Position numbers and translations under genes: made by a program. The notes under the pieces are model-generated. The model was not told the origin of the DNA. It saw only the letters and a list, made by a program, of their open reading frames with translations, and made no database searches. From Promethearchaeota archaeon (lineage in GTDB: Archaea > Asgardarchaeota > Lokiarchaeia > Sigynarchaeales > SOKP01), in the NCBI GenBank assembly GCA_016839845.1, contig JAEOTL010000036.1:1-28999 (forward strand): 28,999 bases of DNA, written 5' to 3'. Below are positions 8,264-16,446 of this stretch, one piece after another (the stretch's first letter is position 1; each line of letters starts with the position of its first letter).

Positions 8264-8280
8264 AAATATAAAGGAAAAAT
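8264..8280 (-). promoter_or_regulatory. Promoter (BRE/TATA) of the M50 operon
   Basis: Minus strand reads ATTTTTCCTTTATATTT. The same ATTTTTCCTTTAWATW string precedes the Hel308-like gene (20044-20060) and occurs in the duplicated copy at 21160-21176. TATA to ATG spacing (about 26 bp) predicts a leaderless transcript starting at 8243. Confidence 0.6.
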
Positions 8281-8777
8281 GTAAAAAGTGACGATGTAAC
8301 ATACAATCTTAAATTTTAAATAATCACATCTTCTTTTATTCTTAAACTGAAATTTGATGAATATAACATTTTAGAATATAAGGATTATATCACTCGATAC
8401 AATTCGTTTTGTTTATAAACATATATAAAGAAAAAATTTATCAACGTATAACCACGGAAAAAATAGAATTTTTTTTGCGTACTCTGAAGCTGCCTTATTC
8501 GAGGCGTAGATAATTAGAGTTAAATATCAAAATTTAAATAAGAAAATGCTTCGATAAGTGCTTTAGCATTGATTCCCAATTGAATCTTTTTTTTGATGAA
8601 TTTGCTGGCATCGACTTTTTAGTCAATGGAAACCCAAATGAAAAAAATCAGATGAATCATCAAAAACACAAATTTTGTTTTAAGAGTAGAAGCTCTTTAC
8701 TCTTCAAATTTGACTTTGAGGAAAAGGTTTAAAAGGCAAACTCCTACCCTTTATTTTTTTAGTGAATAATTTTTTTA
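8281..8777. other. About 500-bp intergenic region between divergent genes
   Basis: No intact gene, tRNA or clear RNA structure found. On the minus strand 8520-8615 reads as a protein-like end (VDASKFIKKKIQLGINAKAL, then IEAFSYLNFDI, stop). Adding one A to an A5 run at about 8616-8620 would extend it to a TTG. This may be a small-gene remnant, but support is weak. A short inverted repeat (GATTC...GAATC) followed by eight T lies at about 8571-8592. The rest is AT-rich spacer. Confidence 0.3.
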
Positions 8778-8787
8778 GTTAAATAAA
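8778..8787 (+). promoter_or_regulatory. Putative TATA box of the TFB gene
   Basis: GTTAAATAAA centred about 25 bp upstream of the ATG at 8807, matching the leaderless spacing of other first genes here. An alternative, GGTTTAAAAGG at 8726-8736, would give a leader of about 50 nt. Confidence 0.4.
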
Positions 8788-8806
8788 AAAATAGTGATCA
8801 GAAAAA

Positions 8807-10042
8807 ATGACCGTCGATAAAGGATCAATACCATTTGATCATACGAATTTAGAATGTGATCTATGTGGTTCAAATAACATTGCAGATACAGGGCAAGATT
8901 ATGTATGTAGGGATTGTGGTGTAGTACTTACTATACAGAAATTGCAATATGATCGTCCTTATAACGATGATATAATACAACATGCAACACGCTTTGGATC
9001 TACACAAATTGGAACCGCCAGAGAGCGATATATCTCACCAAATTCGTATCGATTAAAAAGGTTGAATAAGCATAACTCACAGCTAAATAGTCGAGAATAC
9101 AGTGAAAGAATGGCTTTTGCTGAAATAAAAAGAATTTTTGAAAGTCTGGGTCTAGGTGAGTCTATTAAGGAAATGGTTATGAAAAGATTCAAGGATATAC
9201 ATCCTAAGTTAATAGCCGGTTCTAAATTCAAAAATCCTGAGAAATTATCGGCGATCCTCACCTATTTAGTCCTAAAACTTGAAAACATAGCAATTAAACG
9301 GAAGGACATTTTGAAAAATTCAAAACTTTCAAAAGAAGAATTTAATAGCTTTATTTTCCAGGTACGAAAATTTCTACCAGAATATACAAGGAGGAATAGG
9401 CAAAATTATATCACACAGAAATTAATGGCAATTACTGAGCATTTCGGACTAGAGATGTCATTTTACTTTTTTTCTAAGAAAATTTTATATAAACTCTGGG
9501 AATGTATTAAAAATACTACTGATGATGTGATTGCTGGTTTGGTTACATCGATAACGACCCTTTGCGATTATAAAGATGAGGTGAACGTAAGTTCTATTTG
9601 TGATTTACTTAATATTAAAATGAGTACAATACAATTTCAAGTAAAGAAAAGAATCTTTGAAAGATTTAAAGTTCCTGGGTTTGTAAGTTTAGTACGTTCA
9701 TCTGATTTATTAAAAGGTTTCTTAAGAAAAGTGGGATTACTGGAAGGTGAGGAACTTAACGTGGGAGTCGTTCCACAGGAGAAACAGAAGAGTATAGTTA
9801 ATATTCAACTTGGGAAGGCGAGACAAATTTTTAATCCTCTAAATGATTACTATTTAATAGGAAGTTCAAGTGATAATGGGACAATTACTTTAGCTTATTT
9901 AGAAGTCCATAATAACGAATTCATTCCTGAATCTACTCCACGATCAAAAAGAAAAATGAGAAAAAAGGCAGATGTATTGTTTGATCTAACACTTGGTGAA
10001 TATTTTCCTAATAAAGGTCCTCCTCTAGTTAAAAAGGTATAA
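8807..10042 (+). CDS. Transcription initiation factor B (TFB/TFIIB-like) paralogue
   Basis: 411 residues. N-terminal zinc ribbon C17-x2-C20...C34-x2-C37 (CDLCGSNN...YVCRDCGVVL), then a linker with FGSTQIG that corresponds to the TFB B-reader/linker region (GTxIG). Two cyclin-like helical repeats follow, at about 95-195 and 200-310 (for example EKLSAILTYLVLKLENIAIK). TFBs recruit RNA polymerase to the TBP-TATA complex. The protein is divergent: the cyclin repeats lack several standard residues and there is a C-terminal extension of about 90 residues ending in a basic stretch (RSKRKMRKK) and an FP-containing tail. Typical archaeal TFB is about 300-320 residues. I read it as an alternative TFB rather than the main one. 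Monocistronic, followed by T tracts. Confidence 0.82.
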   Translation: MTVDKGSIPFDHTNLECDLCGSNNIADTGQDYVCRDCGVVLTIQKLQYDRPYNDDIIQHATRFGSTQIGTARERYISPNSYRLKRLNKHNSQLNSREYSERMAFAEIKRIFESLGLGESIKEMVMKRFKDIHPKLIAGSKFKNPEKLSAILTYLVLKLENIAIKRKDILKNSKLSKEEFNSFIFQVRKFLPEYTRRNRQNYITQKLMAITEHFGLEMSFYFFSKKILYKLWECIKNTTDDVIAGLVTSITTLCDYKDEVNVSSICDLLNIKMSTIQFQVKKRIFERFKVPGFVSLVRSSDLLKGFLRKVGLLEGEELNVGVVPQEKQKSIVNIQLGKARQIFNPLNDYYLIGSSSDNGTITLAYLEVHNNEFIPESTPRSKRKMRKKADVLFDLTLGEYFPNKGPPLVKKV

Positions 10043-10060
10043 CTATTTATTTAGAGGATC

Positions 10061-10095
10061 ACCTTTTTTTCTTTTCTTTTTTTAATTTTTTCTTT
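10061..10095 (+). terminator. T-tract terminator of the TFB gene
   Basis: Repeated T runs (7, 7 and 6) separated by single other bases, 20-50 bp after the TFB stop codon. Confidence 0.55.
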
Positions 10096-10102
10096 TAAAT
10101 AC
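10093..10102 (+). promoter_or_regulatory. TATA box of the toroid surface protein gene
   Basis: TTTTAAATAC, about 43 bp upstream of the ATG at 10141, giving a predicted leader of about 15-20 nt. It overlaps the end of the TFB terminator tract. Confidence 0.5.
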
Positions 10103-10140
10103 TTTGGTCTCATTTCAGTCTAAAACCTTTTGGAAAAGCG

Positions 10141-12726
10141 ATGAAAAAATATAAAATAGTTTCAATAATTTTTGGATTTCTTCTCTTTTTCGGAGCGATT
10201 TTAAGCCTCAACATGCTAAATAGAGACTTTCAAGCGAGATATTATCACATACAGGAAGATGTAAAACTGAAGTCAGCAGAGTCTACTTACCAAATCATAA
10301 ATGAAATATTTGAGAATAAAGCGAGTAGCTATGCAACCGAAGGATATTTCCCCCAGCTTTATGAATCTTCATTACAAGCAACCTATTATGGGCTTTCCAT
10401 ATTACAATCTCTCGGAAAGATTGATACTATCAATACATCGAAGATTACTAACTATATAATGAGCCATTATAATTCCAGTTCAGGGGTATTTATGGACGCT
10501 TATGCCTCTCGATATCTGGGTACAGATTTCTCTCAATCATATTATCCTTTATCTACGATACTTGAAGTACATTGCTATGCTTTACTATCATTATCATTTT
10601 TAGGGAAATTAGGTTTAATAAACACCGGTAAATCTATAGATTTCTTATGGAGTTGCTATAATCCCCTTACAAGTGGTTTTATCGGTCAACCCTATGATTC
10701 AAGTTTAGAAGATGAATTTAAAATCGCAACTATGGATAATACCTACTTTGCAATCACAACATTGGATCTATTAATGAGTAGCTGGAAAAGTTATCAGACT
10801 CAGCAAGACGAGTTAATTGCCTATATCAACACCCTTCAAAATACGACGCCTAGTGGCTGGCAGTATGGAGGGTTTTATAATGATAACACCGGTTCATTTG
10901 ATTCTCTTGGGTATTGGTTATTGGAGCCAAACTTACTCTCCTCGTATTATTGCATTAAAAGTCTAGAACTATTTGAGATGGTAAGTAGTATTAATAATGG
11001 TTCTTTTCATCAATTTGTTGATTCCCTCTATGATCCCTTAAGCTATACTTTTCGCATGTCAAAAGTAGATTTTGGTTATTTTGGAAATATTGTAGCAACC
11101 GCCATTGGACTTGAACTTTCGGAGATATTAGCCTATACTACGATAGATGAAACGATGACACTTAATTTTCTCTATACTCATCGAAATGGAGTAGGACTGT
11201 GGGATGGTTCGACGTTAATTCCCAAATATGAATTAATTGATACCTTTCAGGTACTCCGATCGATCTATAATATTGATAAAGTAGATTTTAATAGTAGTGA
11301 TACTCAACAAATTGTAACCAGCCTGCTTACTCATTTTTCGGGTTCTCCCACGTTTTCACTCATTCCACAGGAGTATACTACGATGGATCTTACCTATACG
11401 ATGATAAAATCTTTTAATCTCTTTAACCAAATTTCCGAACTTGATCTTCCTGCATTATATTCTGGTATTTGTGACGCCTACTATTATGATGATTATTTCT
11501 TAATTGACGGTTTTGTTTCCTATATTGCTGAACATGAGGGGAATACAGGATTCCGTTCATATCCCTTAACCTATTACAGTGAAGGTGATAAAACATATGT
11601 CGAGAGCATTGGATACCTTCTGTCACATAAAGCAACCTATCAAGCCCTAGATTCATTACTACGAATGTATAAGCTAGATGATTATGGGTTGACACATAAC
11701 TTATCACGATTGCTAAACCATATTATAAACACTCAATTTCTCAACGAGATGTATACAGACCAGAACGGGGGATTTCTTCCAATGATGGAATATGATTCTT
11801 TGCGAGCAGACCTGTTAAATAAGCATGTCTTCTTTGAGTATACGTTTTATGCCATAAAAACAATGGAGCTGTTAACTAATCACCTGCATATTGGAGATAT
11901 TACTTTTCTTAACTTCGATAGTGATGAGGTGGTTAACTATATCCTCCGACATACTGTAGAATCTTCAGACATGTTATATTTTCACCCACACCATAGTAAT
12001 GATATCGATATCATTTTACAAAATACCTATTATATGATTGATATCTTACAGACACTTGATGTGTATACCTTAAACGCCCAAAAGATAGAAAATTTCATTA
12101 CACACAATATTGACTATACTAACATCAAAAACATCTACTATTGCTATAAAATCAGCGAATTGTTAGATCTCAACTATAGGTTCAATGCAGAATTAGTTCA
12201 AGGGCTTATTCAAGCTATATATGATGACTCTCTTCATGAGATTTATATGACCACTTCTCGGGAGACCGTTAATCAAGAGATTATCTTATGGATATGTGAT
12301 ATGGCCACTAACGATCCATTACAAATTATTGTGGATTATGATGAACAGGTACTCTTAGGAACCTTTCTTTCGATCTCTGCCACGCTTTCTAACCTCGTTC
12401 TTTCGGAATTCGAGTATAATCTTTCCTTCCAGTTTAAATGTGCTCAACTCGGAGATTTTGTAATGAATAAAGAGGCTGATAATCAATTTTCACTTAGACT
12501 ACTTATTCCACAACGTGCTACGAATTATCCCACAATTGAAGGAAAAATAATTGCCTATGATACTGCACGGCAATTAGCAGAAACAACATTAATAATTAAT
12601 ACTGTATATAATCAGAAATATTATAAAGATGACATGAATGCTGCGGTGGTGTTATCTGTGCTTTTTCTTGGAGTACCGGGGGGTTTTGTCCTCATCTCAG
12701 GGAAGAAAATCAAAAAATTAACCTAA
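10141..12726 (+). CDS. Membrane-anchored extracellular alpha/alpha-toroid (prenyltransferase/squalene-cyclase-like) protein
   Basis: 861 residues. An N-terminal hydrophobic segment (about 6-24) acts as signal peptide or anchor, and a C-terminal hydrophobic segment (about 838-855) is followed by a basic tail (GKKIKKLT). Between them are many helical repeats of the prenyltransferase/squalene-oxidase type, with alternating QATYYGLSILQSLGKID-like helices and G/F-rich turns (SGVFMD, SGFIGQP, GWQYGGF, TGFRSYP, NGGFLPMME). The last about 120 residues before the anchor look beta-rich (LSNLVLSEFEYNLSFQFKC...), perhaps an Ig-like domain. No DxDD cyclase motif is evident, so an enzymatic role is doubtful; such toroids can also be binding modules. 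Predicted mostly outside the cell. It follows the TFB gene but has its own promoter. Confidence 0.72.
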   Translation: MKKYKIVSIIFGFLLFFGAILSLNMLNRDFQARYYHIQEDVKLKSAESTYQIINEIFENKASSYATEGYFPQLYESSLQATYYGLSILQSLGKIDTINTSKITNYIMSHYNSSSGVFMDAYASRYLGTDFSQSYYPLSTILEVHCYALLSLSFLGKLGLINTGKSIDFLWSCYNPLTSGFIGQPYDSSLEDEFKIATMDNTYFAITTLDLLMSSWKSYQTQQDELIAYINTLQNTTPSGWQYGGFYNDNTGSFDSLGYWLLEPNLLSSYYCIKSLELFEMVSSINNGSFHQFVDSLYDPLSYTFRMSKVDFGYFGNIVATAIGLELSEILAYTTIDETMTLNFLYTHRNGVGLWDGSTLIPKYELIDTFQVLRSIYNIDKVDFNSSDTQQIVTSLLTHFSGSPTFSLIPQEYTTMDLTYTMIKSFNLFNQISELDLPALYSGICDAYYYDDYFLIDGFVSYIAEHEGNTGFRSYPLTYYSEGDKTYVESIGYLLSHKATYQALDSLLRMYKLDDYGLTHNLSRLLNHIINTQFLNEMYTDQNGGFLPMMEYDSLRADLLNKHVFFEYTFYAIKTMELLTNHLHIGDITFLNFDSDEVVNYILRHTVESSDMLYFHPHHSNDIDIILQNTYYMIDILQTLDVYTLNAQKIENFITHNIDYTNIKNIYYCYKISELLDLNYRFNAELVQGLIQAIYDDSLHEIYMTTSRETVNQEIILWICDMATNDPLQIIVDYDEQVLLGTFLSISATLSNLVLSEFEYNLSFQFKCAQLGDFVMNKEADNQFSLRLLIPQRATNYPTIEGKIIAYDTARQLAETTLIINTVYNQKYYKDDMNAAVVLSVLFLGVPGGFVLISGKKIKKLT

Positions 12727-12745
12727 TCTAAAATTAAAATTTTTT

Positions 12746-12756
12746 CTTTAAATTTA
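12746..12756 (+). promoter_or_regulatory. TATA box of the Hef-like helicase operon
   Basis: CTTTAAATTTA centred 26 bp upstream of the ATG at 12777, predicting a leaderless transcript for the first gene of the operon. Confidence 0.55.
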
Positions 12757-12776
12757 TTTGTCGTTAGGTAAGATTA

Positions 12777-13385
12777 ATGGCTAGTCAAGAAAGAGTACAA
12801 TTACATAATATCACAACTAGTAAGTTTGTACGAAATATTACTCAAGTAGCGAAGATACTCGAGAAATTTAAAGATAACTTTGAAAAGAGGCTAAATTTCA
12901 CTAAGTTAGCCGGTTTTCTAAAGTTAACACCCTCAGAAGTAGATAAAATAATTGGGATACTTCTGAATTTTCAAGAGTTATTTAACACTACGTTTGATAA
13001 CTATAGTATGACCAAGAAAATAATCGATAACCAGCTATTTTTACTGGTGGAACCAAAACTCCTAAACAATTATATTCCCACTAAAATAAAACTTTCTTTG
13101 AGTGAGTGTAATCTTCTAAGCGATGTTACGTATATGTTTAAGTTTGTGAAGAGGGGAAAAGGATTCGATATAAAGAAAAATGGAACAGAGTTAATCAGTA
13201 ATATACAAGAGCTTTGGAAATATCACCCTTATTTTTTCGAACATAATGAGAATGGACTAATGTATCCCTCGGAATTTGGATTAAAACTTGGGGAATTGAT
13301 CCTCTCCTATAAAAAAAATGGGAAGTACTTCGAGTCAATATTTATTGATGATCATGAAATAATGGTGAATAACAATCAGCGATAG
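12777..13385 (+). CDS. Hypothetical protein, first gene of the Hef-like operon
   Basis: 202 residues, no TM segments, lysine-rich. Residues about 15-75 could form a helical, winged-helix-like module (KFVRNITQVAKILEKF...RLNFTKLAGFLKLTPSEVDK, then IIGILLNF); the remainder is mixed alpha/beta (LFLLVEPKLLNNYIP, LWKYHPYFFEHNENGLMYPS). No family recognised. The stop codon (TAG 13383-13385) overlaps the open frame of the Hef-like helicase by 17 bp, and the two frames differ by +1. It is therefore either coupled to, or ancestrally fused with, the helicase. A DNA-related accessory role is inferred from the wHTH-like region and position only. Confidence 0.68.
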   Translation: MASQERVQLHNITTSKFVRNITQVAKILEKFKDNFEKRLNFTKLAGFLKLTPSEVDKIIGILLNFQELFNTTFDNYSMTKKIIDNQLFLLVEPKLLNNYIPTKIKLSLSECNLLSDVTYMFKFVKRGKGFDIKKNGTELISNIQELWKYHPYFFEHNENGLMYPSEFGLKLGELILSYKKNGKYFESIFIDDHEIMVNNNQR

Positions 13386-15561
13386 TGAAAATCATATCCC
13401 CAGTCCAAAAATACCTTCTGAACAGATAGAATTTCGGCAGTATCAAGTAAAAATTGCGGAACAGTGTGTAAATAAAAATTCTTTAGTGGTATTACCGACA
13501 GGACTCGGAAAAACAATTATTGCAGTATTGACCGCACGTAAAATATTAGATCTCTATCCCGCAGATAGTAAAATAATAATCCTTGCCCCTACCCGTCCAT
13601 TAATCAATCAGCATTACGAAACCTTTATAAAATTTCTTCCTATTCCACAAGAAGAGTATGTCGTATTGACTGGAAAAGTTCTTCCCGAAGATAGAATTGG
13701 TCTTTTTAATACCCATCAGGTCTTGTTTTTTACCCCTCAAACTTTGCGCAACGACTTAGTAAATCGAAGATATACACTGGAGAATACCGCACTTACCATT
13801 TTTGATGAAGCTCATCATGGAACCGGTGATTATCCATACACAATGATTGCGGATGAGTATGTTGAGCAAAATCCCGATGGAACTATTTTAGCATTAACCG
13901 CCTCACCAGGATCTTCAAAAGATAAAATTACTATATTGTGTAAAAATCTGCATATTCCTTTAGAAAACATCCATATTCGGACCCGAAAGGATACCGATGT
14001 CAAAAGTTTCTTGAAACCGATGGATGTGTATAAAATCGGTGTAAACTTGACTAGTTTAATGGAGGAAGTCTATTCTCTCGTCCTTGCTTTATTAGAAGAA
14101 CGCCTTAAATATCTTTCTCAGCTTAACTTTCTCGATGTGAAAGGAGAAATATTGCATACCAAAATAATACGCAAAGATCTTCTGCGGTTAAATAAAGAGT
14201 TTGTGAGTATTGTTCAGAGTAGTGGTGATAAAACAGGAGTGTATAGCGCGTTATCTATAAATGCTCAAGCATTAATTCTTTATCATATGTTAGAATTAAT
14301 AGAGCAGCAAGGATTAGATGTCCTTTTAACTTATTTAGGAAAAGTGAATAATGATGCCCGTAAGAAAAATAGTTTAAAAGCAGTAAAAATCTTGGCAAGT
14401 GATGCTCGAATACGGAGAGTGTTTATCGAATTAAAGAAGAATCAAGATTATTCTCCTGAATACTTGATCCATCCGAAATATCAAGTGTTGGTTCAAGTAC
14501 TTCTAGAAGAATTACGTAATAATCCCAATTCGCGAATCTTAGTATTTGTCAAACTTCGAGATTCGGTGAAGAATATTGCAAAGAATCTTAAAGAAGTAAG
14601 TGGTATTAATCCCGTACGATTTGTAGGACAGGCGACAAAAGCCGCTGATGATAAAGGTCTTTCTCAAAAAAAGCAAATCGAGATTTTAGATCATTTTAGA
14701 GAAGGAGTTTATAATGTATTGGTCTCTACCAACGTAGGTGAAGAAGGAATTGATATCGCAGAATGTGACTTAGTGGTGTTTTATGATGTGGTTGCGTCAG
14801 AGATTCGATTAATCCAAAGAAAGGGGAGAACTGCGCGCCATCGGAAAGGTCGAGTGGTAATTTTGTATTGTAAAGGAACGCACGATGAAGTATATCTAAG
14901 AATAGCACTCAGTAAATTAAAGAAGATGAATATCAATCTTAAAAATCCCCAGCAATTAAAAGAGTCATATAAAGAAGCTTTTTTACCTGAGTATCTTCAA
15001 GGTGTTCAAGATGCTCAAGATGTTCAAGATATCAAGGAGAATTTGGAACCATTGAGCAATGATGGAAGATTAGAAAAACCAAAACTAAAACATCAATTGA
15101 AGCTGCAATCCTTTCTCACCCCTCACGAGTCCCCAGAGCAACCATCTGAGCCTGAAGAGGAAGTATTTGAAGTTAAAATCAGCAAACTTCTTCCCATGAA
15201 ATTTGGGATCCGGAAGAAATTGGTAAAAGATCAGATTAAATTTAGAATTGTAGACTCAGACCTTCACATCTTCATATATAATAAGGTGCTTATTCAAGTA
15301 TATAATCCGAAAGCTGTCATAGAAAATAAATCATTTATCTCGGAAGTCCAAGAACTTGCTGAATTATGTGAATTGTATATAGTGGTATTTGATTTTATCG
15401 ATCTTGATGAGGAGTATCCTGGAGAAAAATTATTTCTCAAGAAAAAGGTTACCGAAGTGAAAAATAAGGTTTCTTTTCAGATCATCCCTATAGAAAATGA
15501 AGAAGAACTCTATTTTATCGTTAAAAGTATTTTAGAAACAATTTCAATGGAGAGTCAATAA
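13369..15561 (+). CDS. hef: Hef/FANCM-like SF2 helicase with PIP box and degenerate C-terminal domain
   Basis: SF2 helicase related to archaeal Hef and eukaryotic FANCM, which remodel stalled replication forks. Motif I is PTGLGKT, motif II DEAH (107-110, counting from the GTG at 13486), motif III TAS (138-140) and motif VI QRKGRTARHR (from 444). The Hef-type N-terminus (IEFRQYQVKIAEQCVNKNSL) lies upstream of that GTG, so the GTG cannot be the real start. The frame opens at 13369 but holds only ATA/ATC as candidates. A linker with short QDAQDVQD repeats and a PIP-box match (QLKLQSFL, 15094-15117) leads to a C-terminal domain of about 130 residues at the position of Hef's ERCC4 nuclease. That domain lacks a recognisable ERKxxxD, having only IENK. 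Stop codon is 3 bp before the next gene. Confidence 0.85.
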   Translation: MTISDSENHIPSPKIPSEQIEFRQYQVKIAEQCVNKNSLVVLPTGLGKTIIAVLTARKILDLYPADSKIIILAPTRPLINQHYETFIKFLPIPQEEYVVLTGKVLPEDRIGLFNTHQVLFFTPQTLRNDLVNRRYTLENTALTIFDEAHHGTGDYPYTMIADEYVEQNPDGTILALTASPGSSKDKITILCKNLHIPLENIHIRTRKDTDVKSFLKPMDVYKIGVNLTSLMEEVYSLVLALLEERLKYLSQLNFLDVKGEILHTKIIRKDLLRLNKEFVSIVQSSGDKTGVYSALSINAQALILYHMLELIEQQGLDVLLTYLGKVNNDARKKNSLKAVKILASDARIRRVFIELKKNQDYSPEYLIHPKYQVLVQVLLEELRNNPNSRILVFVKLRDSVKNIAKNLKEVSGINPVRFVGQATKAADDKGLSQKKQIEILDHFREGVYNVLVSTNVGEEGIDIAECDLVVFYDVVASEIRLIQRKGRTARHRKGRVVILYCKGTHDEVYLRIALSKLKKMNINLKNPQQLKESYKEAFLPEYLQGVQDAQDVQDIKENLEPLSNDGRLEKPKLKHQLKLQSFLTPHESPEQPSEPEEEVFEVKISKLLPMKFGIRKKLVKDQIKFRIVDSDLHIFIYNKVLIQVYNPKAVIENKSFISEVQELAELCELYIVVFDFIDLDEEYPGEKLFLKKKVTEVKNKVSFQIIPIENEEELYFIVKSILETISMESQ

Positions 15562-15564
15562 GTA

Positions 15565-16083
15565 ATGGAACATGAAATGTGGAAAAAAGATACCAATCCC
15601 TATGTCATATTTACCTGTCGAAAATGTAAGCACTATATGTATGCAAAAACAACGCAAAAATCAAAAAAATGTCTCCGGTGTGGTCGACAGCATACGGTAT
15701 CATCAATTATCATTTCGGGAGAGATTGTGGAGGGAATGACAAAGGCAGTTGATTTGGTGAAGACCCGTCAAAATGAGTTAGCCATCAAAGAGTTGGGAAC
15801 GTTACCCGAATTTAGAGCTGCTGAGGATTTTACTGTTAAAGGTCAGCGTAACAATAGTATTAACTTTGAAGTAAGTAAGATTGATGATGATGCTATTTCA
15901 GGCAAATTTGAAAGAATGCTTCAAGAAATCTCTAGGTCATATACCGAATTTCCCTATTATGTCTTTGAAATTATGGCAGAAAACTTTGGCATTCCTCTTC
16001 CTGAACTAAAAGTATTAGTAAAAGTGTACCAGAAAAAAGGTATGTTCACTCGAAAGAACAGTTTATATCAGATACACCTTTAA
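15565..16083 (+). CDS. DUF1922-type zinc-ribbon protein
   Basis: 172 residues. Residues about 11-70 match the DUF1922 pattern: YVIFTCRKCKHYMYAK, with zinc ligands C18, C21, C36 and C39 (KKCLRCGR), followed by a strand and a helix (GMTKAVDLVKTRQNEL). The C-terminal about 60 residues look like a winged helix (RMLQEISRSYTEFPYYVFEI...GIPLPELKVLVKVYQKKGMF). DUF1922 stand-alone proteins are about 70 residues, so this is an extended form. It starts 3 bp after the Hef-like stop codon and surely shares its transcript, which suggests a nucleic-acid-binding partner of the helicase. Its end overlaps the convergent small gene by 4 bp. Confidence 0.78.
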   Translation: MEHEMWKKDTNPYVIFTCRKCKHYMYAKTTQKSKKCLRCGRQHTVSSIIISGEIVEGMTKAVDLVKTRQNELAIKELGTLPEFRAAEDFTVKGQRNNSINFEVSKIDDDAISGKFERMLQEISRSYTEFPYYVFEIMAENFGIPLPELKVLVKVYQKKGMFTRKNSLYQIHL

Positions 16084-16301
16084 CCTTTACTCCTTATATT
16101 ACCGCTAAATTCTTGTAAAAAAATAGTCTGATATAAAGAATCTCTTTTAGTGAAGGGTATTTTCTCGCTCCCGTCATAAATGAAATGCTCATCTTTGAGA
16201 AAAAATAGGGAAAATGGGATAATAACCTGTTTTGGATCAAAATTATCATCTTCAATAATTTCAACATTTACAAATTTTTTCTCAGGCGATTTTGAACTCA
16301 T
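16080..16301 (-). CDS. Small hypothetical protein
   Basis: 73 residues, mixed charged and aromatic (FVNVEIIEDDNFDPKQVIIP, FSLFFLKDEHFIYDG), no TM segment or motif recognised. Support for a real gene is a well-placed TATA box 26 bp before the ATG and a neat convergent end that overlaps the DUF1922 gene by only 4 bp. Confidence 0.55.
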   Translation of the reverse strand: MSSKSPEKKFVNVEIIEDDNFDPKQVIIPFSLFFLKDEHFIYDGSEKIPFTKRDSLYQTIFLQEFSGNIRSKG

Positions 16302-16321
16302 ACTAGCTCATCACATCAGGA

Positions 16322-16331
16322 CTATTTAAAA
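16322..16331 (-). promoter_or_regulatory. TATA box of the small gene at 16080-16301
   Basis: Minus strand TTTTAAATAG, centred about 26 bp upstream of the ATG at 16301; predicts a leaderless transcript. Confidence 0.5.
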
Positions 16332-16446
16332 GAAAAATAAAAATAGTTAATTAAAAATTGTATTGGTATAAAATTGAAGTTTTTACACAAGAGAATATAT
16401 ATTCATTCAACCTAAATGATCAACAAGTATCAAAAAAAATTAAAGT

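Noticed and set aside
8560..8680. Possible C/D-box small RNA (several TGATGA boxes) or hairpin RNA
   Set aside because: Box C-like sequences are present but no matching CTGA box D was found, and the only hairpin has a 5-bp stem.
13486..13488. GTG as start of the Hef-like helicase
   Set aside because: It falls in helicase motif I and would remove the conserved N-terminal Q-motif-like region IEFRQYQ.
15000..15045. Short tandem repeat in the Hef-like gene as a mobile or CRISPR-like element
   Set aside because: The GTTCAAGATGCTCAAGATG-type repeat only encodes a short QDxQD linker of a few units; no spacers and in frame with the gene.
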